From Ricordea florida (Eukaryota; Cnidaria; Anthozoa; Corallimorpharia; Ricordeidae), in the NCBI GenBank assembly GCA_949710005.1, contig OX453286.1, positions 25,691,010-25,755,009 of the forward strand: DNA of 64,000 nucleotides, given 5' to 3'. The notes under the pieces were generated by a model. The model made no database searches, was not told where the DNA came from, and saw nothing but the letters and a program-made list of their open reading frames with translations. This document shows, piece by piece, positions 13,940 through 25,060 of the stretch. Every line of letters starts with the position of its first letter. The stretch's first letter is position 1. The position numbers were made by a program, and so were the translations under genes.

Positions 13940-15854
13940 GTCACCCCAGGCACGTACGTGGAAGTGAATATTAACAAAGTTAATCTCACCGGCCCGAAAA
14001 ACCTCAATTTTGTTTCAATTAAAAATAGGGAAGACAAACGCAGATATTACAAATAATCAAAACATCATCTTCTTTCATTTACAGCTTCTCATTGTACAAA
14101 GTAGTTTTAGGTCTTATCTAAACTGTGATCAAAACGCCGTTCAAAAGTTTGCAATGCGTTCTCACTTTTCAATAGCTCTCTAATTTATAGGAGTTCATTG
14201 CTTAGGCAGGCCTGGATGCCAAGTTTGATGCTGACTTCCACGGACATTCTCAGCTTGGAAATGGCCCGATGCTGAAACAAACCTGAATGGGATGTGGGAT
14301 TTTTGCTTTACGCTTTTCGTTGTATTCATCGAAAAGCTCAGAACCTAAGTTTTCAGGTGGCAGATATGGCAGCTGCGTCGTACGATAAATTATGTTTCCT
14401 AGTTAATGAATCTGTATAATTTGTCATTTACAATAAAGCGACATTTTTTAGTGACATTTTCACTCGCAGACACGAAGGCGTAAATCTAGAAATTTTTACT
14501 AATTAATTAACAATTTTTTTGGCTGAAAATTGGCTTCGGAAGACATCTTTAATAATTGGGAATCGAGAATCATACATGAATTTGACGGCCATCTTGTAAC
14601 CAGAAAATTGTTTGATTATTCTCACTGTTGAAAGACAGGAAAGGTAAGTCTCCAAGGCTCTTGCAGGATGATGGCTGTTCGTTTAAACAATGTCTGGTCA
14701 TGGGGCGAAAACTAAATGGAGCGCTTATATATGGAGGCTAGCAGCAAGTTCAAACCATTCTTCCGATTTATAATCAGGAATTAACACACATTTTGGTTAT
14801 TTTATGAGACAGTCTGGCAAGTGATGTATTTTTTGGTTTGAGTTTTTTTGGTTTGAGTCGTTGTCGAGTCTCGCGTTTGCCACAAAGTTGAACGTGATTC
14901 AACACCGTATTTATATCTTCTTAAACTGTTATTTTTAGGCGTAAAATAGTCGTGAATTGTTCGATCAGTGAATCGAGAAAAACGATGACAGTTCTGCTTT
15001 AACTTCTTGCTCAGTTTGGAGCCCTGTTTTATCCTCAAATCGATTTGACTATATAAGTAGGGAAAGAATAAGATGATTTTAAGTGTCTCATTAAACCAAC
15101 ACTGTAAATTTATCCTTTGACCATTATGAACAAGTATTATTTTGTAAAAATGAAAAAAGCGGTCTTTTTAAGCCAGTTTTCTCGATGTTAAGCCGATGCA
15201 ACTTTCAATTCTTAATTCTCATTTGGTGAAAACAGCATGATAAAAGAAAAACAAGATATAGAATTAACGGCAGTCTCAATATTTTCAATATCACCGCGAG
15301 ACTACAACAATTGAAATACAATCTAGGCTAAAAAGGAGCTATTTGATTTTCTATATCAGATTGTTATAATATCCAGTGAATTATACGATTCATTTGGCTC
15401 CGGGTCCGGCCTATAACTCTGCAATACGCAAGATACATTTGACGGAAATAGTTCAAGACATAATTACCCTACATATTACACGCCAATAACTGTAGTGGCA
15501 GCGAGCGTTACAAACACGCGATTATTGTAAAAACGTCAGTCAGAACTTCCATCGAGAGCGAGAGGTTGTGTTAGAGAGATCAAGCGAGCACGCGAACATT
15601 GTGAATCCGGGAATAACTATTGTACGTGTTAAATACTATGTTAATGAGAATGACCACATTCCTAACACATTATTGTATATCTATATTACTGCAAATTTGA
15701 GACAATTCTGCTCTTGTCGAGGACATTCTCACGAAATTATGTTTAAGTGTGGGTTTAATTTCTCAGGCCAAGTACGACATGTGCTCGCTACCTAACAATG
15801 CAATGAAAACTCAACGCAAGTAAATTTAAGTCAGCATGACTTACATACTCATGA
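13940..15854. other. Non-coding stretch, nothing recognised
   Basis: I see no gene, RNA or repeat that I can support here. Open frames at 14.8-15.0 kb (-) and 15.6-15.8 kb (+) have no motif. Confidence 0.4.
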
Positions 15855-15857
15855 TTA

Positions 15858-16171
15858 TGCACCTATCAATGTTAAGCCGGCGGGGGGGGGGGGAATCAGG
15901 GCATGGGGTGGGGATTTGACATTTTTGAAGAATTTGCCGTCAAATTCCCTGCCCACGGGCAAATCATTCCAGTCAAATGCAACCAAATTTCCCCACCCCG
16001 GACTGCACATCGCTGTCAAATCCCAAGGCTGGACCCAAAGAAAGATTCAAACATTCCCTCCCCCTGGAGAACAAGGTCAGTCAAATGCCCTACCCCAGGG
16101 CCAACAAAGACAATCAAATCCCCACCCCATGCCCTGCGCCCCCCCCCGCCTGCTTAACATTGATAGGTGCA
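15858..16171. mobile_element. MITE with TGCACCTATCAATG ends (TSD TTA)
   Basis: A 314-bp element. The left end is TGCACCTATCAATGTTAAGC followed by a G-run; the right end is the inverse, preceded by a C-run. TTA flanks both sides (15855-15857 and 16172-16174), again suggesting PIF/Harbinger-type insertion. The interior repeats a GTCAAAT word many times and is C-rich, so its open frames in three registers are side effects of composition and not genes. Confidence 0.75.
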
Positions 16172-16489
16172 TTAGTTGCAAACAGTGGCGCGCAATTTAT
16201 TAGTCAATCACCGGTCGCCGAATAACTGACCAATCAGCAGTGAAATATTGAAGCCGCGCTTTCGTAGTTTAGTATGGTACACAGGCCACCAAATTGGACG
16301 TTTTACGCTCCGTGCGACAAACCCACGAGCACTGGATAATAGGATAACTGTACAGCAACAGATTACGTTTAAGCTTCTTTAAGAATTGGTAAGGTTTGTT
16401 ATTGCTTCTCTTTGGTCAACTTTTCCAGAATTTTGTTTTCCTCGTTCTCCAAAACAGGCTTACACTTAGGTCAACCATCGGCAATATAA

Positions 16490-16754
16490 GGGACGGACCA
16501 TTAGAAAAGTGATGGGGGGGGGGGGTGGGGAACTTTCAGCTTGCACGAATTTTTTTTTCGCTCACTGCTTGTGCAGGAATTTTTTTTTCAGGTGAACCCC
16601 TCTGCACGAATTTTTTTTACTACGTGTGAAAAAGTCACAATTGGACCTTCCTTCTGCATGAATTTTTTTTTTGGCATTTTCCCTTGCATGAATTTTTTTT
16701 TTTCCCCACCCCCCCCCCCCCCGCCCCCCCATCACTTTTCTAATGGTCCGTCCC
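16490..16754. mobile_element. Harbinger-like MITE, copy 2 (TSD TAA)
   Basis: This is the second copy of the 13187-13472 element, in the same orientation and with the same GGGACGGACCATTAG ends, flanked by TAA on both sides (16487-16489 and 16755-16757). It is 265 bp. The 21-bp difference from copy 1 equals one internal repeat unit: this copy has five poly-T words and copy 1 has six. The C-run next to the right end is long. Confidence 0.8.
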
Positions 16755-16757
16755 TAA

Positions 16758-19700
16758 AGTCTACAAGTTTGTCTGTACCCTGCGTGATGCAGGATGTCTG
16801 GCCATATTCGCTGTCACCTTCACTGCTTGAGTCCGTTGAAGGATTTTAGGAGGTCGGCCTTAATTTACAAACAGTACCTTTTTAAGCACAATATCAGATT
16901 TCCGGAGGCAATTCTTAAAGCATTTTTACGTCCTAACTAAGCTTAGCAGCAAATGTGATTGATCCATTGCAGAAGAGCTGCTTATTCACGATCACAAGCT
17001 CAAGAAAACGTTCAAAAACTACTCTGTTTTGCTTAAAGTATCTGTGCCCATCAGTTATCTCGCTCTTTTATTCCATTCCTCTCGTGTTTACCACCCACGT
17101 AAGCTTAAAATTCAAATTGCTTTTCAGCTTCCCGTAAGTATTTTTTAAAACATTTGGCTTTGTGGCAACGCCGAAACACAGAGTGTTTTGTTGATTATTT
17201 TGCCGATTTTTAATATATTCGGCATTTTGTGATTTACAGCTGGCGTTGATAGGTCAGTTTTTTTTCCCTGAATACCGTGACCCATGTAATTTTCACCAAT
17301 ATTGTTATCTGCGAGAAGGGTAATAAACTTAAATGTAAAACCTATCAAAAACAGATGGGAAGTCATTTAACGAGTTCCCCGGCACGGAACTCTAAAACAC
17401 AAAATGTTTCCGTAATTCAATACAATAAGAAAGAAACTACTGTTAATTTAAAATAATAGTTCACAAACAAAAATAGTATAGTAATTTTACAAAACAATAG
17501 CTTCAGCAGTGTCTGGTCATTATAAGCTGACACACGCTACATTCAGCCATAGTACAGGAGGATGTAGATGACACAGATGTTCTAATGCTTCTATCATCAA
17601 GCTTACTAATATCAACCCCTTGGTTCGTATGATAGTATTTCATCAACACTTGGTCTCTCTTGGCTGCACTCACGTATTAATTCAGTGATCATTTAACAAA
17701 TACCTCTTTGGAGTTTTGGTGGTCGAATCTGCGCTCTCGTTTGCTGATACGAATGGTCGATCATCGCGTACGCTGCTAGTCTTTCAAATAGTAAGTATAA
17801 TCCATGCTTTTTAATTTTCTGTGGATGTTAAGTGTACCAAAAACATTGCCAATCAGAGTTACTGGGCAGAGAAGCGAGACAACAATCCAAAGTTGTAATG
17901 CAAGAAACTTCAAAGCTCATTTCATTACTACTCTGTACAGTACAAATTTGTATTCTACTCAACCTCTGATTATTCAACACATAGCCCTACCGCTGACAGT
18001 TTTACCAACTCATGAACAACACTGTGAGAATTCGTGTGTAATTAACTCAGCTACCATTGTCGGATGTAAAATTGACCTTGTCTAGCTTCTAATAACGTAC
18101 AATTGTCTATGCAAAGGTTTCTCCTACCCCGAGTTCACAGTTGTCATTAAAAATGTAGTCTATGCTGTATGTTTGCCAGCTATTGCAAAATTCCTATTTA
18201 AGTTGTCAAAAGTATTATTTATGAAATATAGCCGAAAATTCAACAAGGAAATGGTTTAACTAAGTAGAACCTCTTAAAACTGTTCATCCGTGATCGTGAT
18301 GGTTTACTGTACATTCTATGGTTAGTTTCTCCCAGAAAGGTGCACTTGAAATATAGGGTAAACTCGAAACTTCGAAGAGCATTAACTATAAACAGTGAAT
18401 TTCAAACCTGATTATCAGTGTTGGGGTGTCTGAAGAGGATATGAGACTTACCACGGAAATGAAACGAGTAGAATCAAATCAACGGATGAATATGATAATT
18501 TCCGATTTATGTGGTTGATATCGCCTAATTATGTGTACCCCGGTGTGTAGCTGGCGATGTTTTAAATACTCAGCTTTGTCTGGAGTGAGTGTATATGGTT
18601 TGAGCATAACAAAACGAAGCGAAGAGACAGAATAGCATCGACCAGAGAGAATCGTTCAGGTCTCCTCGGTAATTCAAACAAAACCTCGAAAGGTATGTAA
18701 AGATTAATGGATTGTATTATTTTTACAGTGTGATCTCTGGTGGCCCGACAGCTTACGTTATGGAACTCTGCTTTCAACAGAAGACGCCGATTGTTGATCA
18801 TTTTAATGATAAAAATTTCAAATATCGCTAAATATGAAATTTTAGTCCCCTCACTCGACAGACAGAAAACATCAGATAAAAATGCCTCTTGAAAAAGTGG
18901 AGAAAAGCGACAAAGTTAAATCAATGGCGTTTCAATAGAACTTAGTTGAAACTATCACCAGACGTGACTTATTTCCACGGCGAAGTCAACAGTCAAACAA
19001 TGCGCTGAATGTCCGGGATGTCTTGTAATTTATCTCGTGTAGTGGTCATATCGCAACCAAACCATGAACGTTTTTTTTTTTAATTTTTTAACGGTATATC
19101 GCAGTTCACATGAGCTTTAACACTTCCCAAGACAAACACCAAAATAGATACAGTGAGGAAAAACAAATTTGCCTGCTGCAAAGTTCGACGTTTGTCTGTG
19201 AAGGATCATGATTGCGCCTCTACGCGCCTAAACACTTAAAAAGGAATTTTGAAAAACGTTCCATAGGTTAATGTAATTATCATCATTGGTTAACTGAGCA
19301 GTGAGATGTTATACTGTTCAACTGAGACAGCCCAAAATTTGAAGTCTGCAGTGAATAGATAGATGCTAACAAGGCAAGTAAACATCTAAGTTCATAGTTT
19401 AAAAGAATTTCAGCTAGTATTTCAAGCCTCCATTAAGTGCCGCAAAGGCGAATCACTAAGAGCGCTATTTATTTCACATTCAAGTGTTTCATAACTTCGT
19501 ACTTACGTATACTCGTGGGTCTAGAAACCTCTTATAGTAAATATAATAGCGGTCAGCCTGCCGCTCCACTGCAGTGGTATTTTGTTTTGCAATCACGTCA
19601 TTGATATGTGAAGATAAGACAAAAAGAAGGGCGATTTAATTCACGAAGCGAAGACAAGAGCGAAAGTTTGGATTTGAGCGTATTGCTTTAAGCTCTCACG

Positions 19701-20246
19701 CGACAAAAATTGTCTCTTTTCGGAGTAAAAGATGCACCCACTGCGTTTCAGAGTTTTTTGTAATTGAGGCAATTAAAGCTGTTATGCAACTGAGAAGATT
19801 TAAGAGACAACACCTAAAGAGTTAAAAAAGTAAAGTAGCGATTTAAAACAGGAACTTGTCCTCCAAGCCGTGCCCTTTACGCCATTCATTAACAGACCTA
19901 AGGAAAACAAGAATAGATAAACATACCTTCGTAGGATAAAAATTTGGTATCTTCATATCATCACCTGAAAATGAATTACAAAAACCAGGCGAACAGCGGC
20001 AGTTGTGCTGACAGCCGACTCAAACTTAATCCCTCTATTGCGGTTGGGTAGGGAAGGAAACTGGGACATTACTGCTCCAATCACTACATTTAATCACTTT
20101 ATATAGCTATCGAACAAGAATTGCTTCGTTGTAAATATGTCTGTTTTCCTGTGTTCTTTCGTTTCTCCATTGCCGCCGATTTCATTCATCCTACTAAGCT
20201 TGATTTCTTTTCAGTTCATTATTGATTTCCTAAAAAGTGACAATAT
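16758..20246. other. Non-coding stretch, nothing recognised
   Basis: No gene supported. Open frames such as 17804-18085 (+) and 18562-18801 (-) have no motif or splice partners that I can identify. Confidence 0.4.
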
Positions 20247-20247
20247 A

Positions 20248-20388
20248 CACTTAATGTATGGTTCCGAGGGAAACAGTTAGTTTTGTTTCCCGAGAGTCCT
20301 GATGTTTCCCGAGACGAAGTCGAGGGAAACATCAAGACTCGAGGGAAAACAAAACTAACTAGTTTCCCGAGGGACCATACATTAAGTG
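20248..20388. repeat. Large hairpin element A (GACGAAGTC tip)
   Basis: An imperfect palindrome of about 141 bp. Arms run from CACTTAATGTATGGT inward through GAGGGAAAC/GTTTCCC words and return as their inverse, ending ACCATACATTAAGTG. The tip is CCGAGACGAAGTCGAGG, which recurs unchanged in hairpin B at 46.67 kb although the arms differ. It probably belongs to a palindromic non-autonomous transposon; the ends of the whole element are not clear. Confidence 0.7.
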
Positions 20389-21189
20389 CTTTGTTATATA
20401 TTTAGACTTTCCCTTAGCAAAAACAAGCAAACAAAGACGTTACAACTGGCGCGCGGGCAACAACTGCGCAATTGTCTCCCGGTCGGGATACATTTGAATT
20501 TGTTCAAGGGCACGTGACCAAGAATCAACCAATCACAGTGCTCGTTTTGATGAATGAAAGTCTAGGTATATAACAATAGTAATTATTCATTTTATTGACA
20601 GAGTATGTCACAGACAGTTTGTCGAGAGGCCTTTTCTGTACTTCATTTCTTTCAGCACCAAAGAAAAACACGCAGGCAAAATGGAATTTAAAGTCCATTA
20701 CGGAATTTATAGAATTTTTATATGGCTTTTTAAAACAGTTTTGGTCCGATTACCCTTGTCGACGCCAGAGGTGACCAATGTACATATTCTCCCTACTACA
20801 TTAAACATTGTCAACCAAACAGATTATGAGAATTAAAACATTTGTAAACTCAAGGATATCGAATTGATCTAGGACCATATTTTACATATTTTAATCTAAG
20901 AAAATGTATGGTATTTATTTATTAGAATCACTTTTCAGATCTTGGCAGTGAAACAGGTAGCTTCAGTAATTCCCTGCGACTTGAGAGGCTGAATAATGAA
21001 GTTGAAAAATTTCCAACCAATTTGCATTGAAATCTCTTGGGAACCTACTATATATAATTCAATTTATGAAGACAGCAAAATCCTCAATTTACTTCATTTG
21101 TAACTGTTGATTCTGGGCCGGAAGGTGTTAGCTTTTCATTCGCTACGTGTGATGTCAAGCTACTGAAAGAGCGGTGGGAAGAGACTTGG

Positions 21190-21440
21190 TGGAGGCGGCG
21201 TGGCACAGTGGTTAGGGGCCTGGACTTGTACTCTGGTCACGGTCCTGGGTTCAATTCCCGTCCTGACCACTACCTGGATATGTAATACGGTAATCTCGGG
21301 TTTCAGATCCTCGATCTCGCTTGTAAACAGCTAAGTGGTACGCCTTCCACCAGCTGGAATTCTTGACGTAACAGTTATTGTGATTTGTTAAACATTGCAT
21401 GCAAGCCTCGTGGGGACGTGAAATAAATGTATTTTTATAC
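21190..21440 (+). mobile_element. tRNA-derived SINE, near full length
   Basis: The head looks like a tRNA gene with RNA polymerase III boxes: an A-box-like TGGCACAGTGG at 21201-21211 and a B-box-like GGTTCAATTCC at about 21248-21258. It is followed by a non-tRNA body and an AATAAATGTATTTTT end. A partial copy of the body follows at 21535. It is not a working tRNA, because the region after the B box does not pair back to form an acceptor stem that I can recognise. Confidence 0.65.
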
Positions 21441-21534
21441 TATCCTTAAGAGGGAAGTACCACTTAAATTAAACTACTAACGCTGCTTTTTAATGATGTC
21501 CTGGTAAGCTATTTTATCATCTCTACCTATCTTG

Positions 21535-21750
21535 GTCGTCCAAGATTGAAGTCCCGTCCTGACCACTAGCTGAATTGTTGTCTGAATACGATAATCTCGA
21601 GTTTCAGATCCTCCATCACGCTTGTAAACAGCCAACTTGTCTGCATCCCACCAGTTCGAATTCTTAGCAAAGTTTATGTTCATAGTTAGAATGCACGGCC
21701 CATAAGCTGTCTAGATTTAATCATCATCGTGGATAAATAAAGTTTATTTA
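21535..21750 (+). mobile_element. 5'-truncated copy of the same SINE
   Basis: It matches the body of the 21190 SINE from CCCGTCCTGACCACTA onward (shared words ATCTCGAGTTTCAGATCCT and CTTGTAAACAGC) and lacks the A-box region. It ends with AATAAAGTTTATTT. The antisense open frame in this interval is a by-product. Confidence 0.6.
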
Positions 21751-22384
21751 CCCTTTATTTCTTTTACTTGATTCATCCATAGAAAAATTCAGCCTTCTGT
21801 TTGTACAAGATCTTAGAATCAGAGTTCCATTGAACGCACAAAAAGAAATACGTATCTGCGTTCTTCTACGAAAGTAGGTAAGAACTAAACCGGAAATTAC
21901 AATCGTATCTGAAGCAAACAAATTTCGGTACGAAAGCACGGTACATTGGGGAAATATCTGTCTTTCTAAAACGTTAGTAATTTTAGAAAATTTTGATTAT
22001 TTTCAATAATATTTATTTGTAAAGTGTGCTAGATTTTTAAGCATGAAAAAGAGACAGTCCCAATTTTTGGAATGCACACTTTTTATAATTTCAGTTTGCC
22101 TTATTTCAGTATGACTTCTGGACAAACCAAAGTTGAATAGGAAACCTAATTTCATTTCATGTGACCTCCTCATGGTGTTGGCCTATTTATATTCAATATC
22201 ACAAGTTACAAGGTACAGCAAGGTTAATAAGTCAAATGTCCAAAGAAACACTTTGCTCTAGTTTGTGTCAGGGCGCTTGGAAAAACCAAGTTAGTGTTAC
22301 TCTCATTGCATTTTTTCGTCCACTTGAATTACCTCTTGCCATCACGTATTCAAAGTTGTATATATTGTGGGGATAGTTTCTAAA

Positions 22385-22520
22385 GAACCTGGTGGGCGTC
22401 GGTGGGGAATTGAAGCAAAAGAAATTGGGCAAATCAAACGAATTGATAAAGTAAGTTATACCACCGTAAGGTAAAAAGGAGGTGCTGAAGTTTCAAGCGT
22501 TAGCCCTTCGTCGGAGCGAA

Positions 22521-22555
<35 letters not shown>
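22385..22555 (+). mobile_element. SINE 3' part with (AT)n tail
   Basis: The segment contains GATAAAGTAAGTTATACCACC and a TAAGGTAAAA word that also occur in the tail of the tRNA-like SINE at 47625-47815, so both are copies of one family. The copy ends in an AT dinucleotide run (about 22524-22552). The tRNA-like head is missing or unrecognisable here. Confidence 0.55.
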
Positions 22556-22557
<2 letters not shown>

Positions 22558-22559
22558 GT

Positions 22560-24670
22560 TATATATAGTCTCATTTAACTGATTTTCAAGTCATAGTTTC
22601 ATTCAACTGATTTTCAAGTCAATATTCCTATTGCACATTTACAAGTGTTCATTCTACTTCGCTCGTGACGTACATCATTTTACCAATTTACTGTAACGCG
22701 TTTTGTTTTGATTTAAAGCGTAGAGCTTCACTTGATTTTTTCTCTTTTTTCATCTCTGGTATGGCAACATAACCGATGTAAAAACAAGTTGAGGTTCTAA
22801 AGGTACATTTTAGTGAGTCAAATCAAGGAATACAACTATGCAAGTTTTTGTTCATGACTCCTAGACCTCTGGCGATTTTGAATTTTTTTTTTTTTGAGTT
22901 TTATTTTTAAGGTCTATTTTTGTTCGATTCATGGCATATTTTTGATAAAGTTGATTGGCTAACCTCAAATCAAGCTCTCCTATCAGAAAACTCTGATCTG
23001 AAGTGACAATTCGAAACAAAACAGGAAAATTCAAGTAGTAAACAGGCAAATTGAGTTAATTTGTTATTTTTGAGTGCTGTTTTTTCTTGTTATTTGCCAT
23101 TTGGTGTAAATCTTATTCTCCAAACAAACAGTTTTTATGGTTGATTCTTTGTGACTGGCAAAGACAAATCTATCATCGCTCGCACGAAAATTAATTCGCG
23201 TTTCTTGTTTTTATGTTCTATGCATTGTTTTGTTAAGCAAGCCGCAAGTAGTTAACAATGTAATATTTGCATTTTCCTATAAATTATCAGGAAATCTCCT
23301 TCGCAAAAGTGCATCTTGCTATTGTTTGAATATTTTGCGCAATTTGTAAATTAATGTGTGTTTTCGAACGATTTAAATTTGAATTCGAGACAGACAATCT
23401 CCAGAACCGGAGTGCTATGTTTGAAACCAACAACGATGGGAATACTTGGCTACAACTTTACACTTCAATATCGCGGGTAAGAACAATCTTTGTTTATTTA
23501 AATCTGTCACTGGCAAATTAACGAATTGAATTCCTCGCTAGCAATTCCGCTTCTACCCGTTTGCTAGTCTGATTAATATTGCAACTGATCGACACTTAAT
23601 GCAACTATTAAAATTACTTCTTGTCGAATTGATGCCATGCTTTCAGTATATAGAGAATTTCTTCCTCTGTGAGTTTTGTGGGCTTCTAACCACGTCGATG
23701 AAAGGGAAAACCTACTCAAAATGAGCAGCATGTCTCTTTCAGTCACCTGTAAAAGTCTCTACACCTAAGTTAGAAATATAAATTTATTGTTTCCTAAGTA
23801 TGGAAAATTTTCAATCTTGGTAAATCACAAAACCATTATATAGCTATGTGCAATGTGTGATTAATCCTCTGAAATTCTTACCTTTGATTTTTGTATGCAC
23901 TACTATGACCGTGAGAAAGTACTTAACAGCGCCCAGATTTTCTTTCGTGGGATGTTAAAATGATCGATTTTAATTCTAGCTGTGAGCAACGTATGCCCGC
24001 TCTCTTTTAGGGCATAATGGCACTAAAAATGCTTTCTTTGGTGCCCGTGGTCCTAAGCGAAATAAAACTCGAGGAACAAACATCTGTTTTCATAAATAAA
24101 TGTTTGTTGGACTGCCAATTTCTATAAGCGGCCCATGGGATATCTCGGATAACTCGTTGATTTCGTGCGCGGATCGAGCGTTACGTAAACCCACGGTCAA
24201 TGAGCGTTCCTACTACTGCATCTGACAATGTGTCGTGGAAAGATAGCGATATTTTATCCTTTCAAAAAAAATAGTTATGGTTTAAGACACAGTGATAAAA
24301 TGTTGGTTGATATATGCACTAGATATGAATTGGTTTAAATGAATTAAAAGTTGCAGTCAAGCAGTCGTCAAAAACCGACTTTTTGGACGATAACGATTTA
24401 AATCATTCGTGCTAGCCGCAGATGTCTTTGCGACTTATGATTTTTCAATACTCATGCTTTGACGTTTTTCGCAATGTTTAGTTATGGCCGGATTTCCCCT
24501 TTTGGTCCTTTTGCACTTGAAAATCCCACCCACATATGTGACAGTTAGGTAAACTTGTAAAAGGTTTTTACATGATTCTACCGTAATGGTAGCCCTGACA
24601 ATGACCCTGTGTTGTTTCTAAATAAGCACTGTCTTTTTTCACACGGGTCAGTGATAAATGGGTATTGGCC
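22560..24670. other. Non-coding stretch, nothing recognised
   Basis: AT-rich, with no gene supported. A short open stretch starting with ATG at 23417 and followed by GGGTAAGA could be a chance exon; I find no partner for it. Confidence 0.4.
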
Positions 24671-24684
24671 ATAAAATGCTGGGG

Positions 24685-24870
24685 GGTGGCCCTGCGATGT
24701 CCTACCGTCCCATCCAGGGTGGAGTAGTAACACTTTTATGTCACTTCTGCTACTTCATAATTCTCTTGACTGAACTGGGCTAGGAATACGCCACCTCTTG
24801 GGCTTCCTGTGGCTCGTGTACTTCTTTTCCAACAAAAAGCTTTCTTTCTGAGACGGCACTGAAAAATACC
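24685..24870 (+). mobile_element. Probable SINE fragment with a conserved core
   Basis: The words CCTGCGATGTCCTACCGTCC and CATCCAGGGTGGAGTAG resemble a core (consensus near CGATGGACTGGCATCCCATC) that I recall from SINEs of many animals. Only this core and a diverged 3' part are visible, with no A or B box before it. The assignment rests on recalled similarity, not on a search. Confidence 0.4.
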
Positions 24871-24989
24871 GGTATTTATACCGGGGTACCGAGTTCATGA
24901 CAAAGGCCTGTTTGATGGTCTTAAACTACAGAAAAGAGAGCGAACTGGTGCAGAAACACCATTTGTGAATATTCCATGAGACCAGGTCC

Positions 24990-25060
24990 TGGACCCATAA
25001 GTTGAAACAGTCGACTAGAATGCGATAGGTTCCAGGTTCGAATCTGGCTTGGGGGCCGAG
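24990..25060 (+). other. Isolated tRNA B-box-like site
   Basis: GGTTCGAATC at about 25033 within a stretch ending TGGCTTGGGGGCC matches the B-box consensus, but no A box or cloverleaf can be built around it. It is most likely the relic of a tRNA-derived SINE. Confidence 0.3.

Noticed and set aside
15903..16225. Three overlapping Pro-rich frames
   Set aside because: They are produced by the C-runs and GTCAAAT words of the 15858-16171 MITE.
21190..21265. A functional tRNA gene
   Set aside because: A and B boxes are present, but the body continues as a SINE and no proper cloverleaf ends are seen.
22524..22552. AT run as a promoter or origin
   Set aside because: It is a plain dinucleotide microsatellite at the tail of a SINE.
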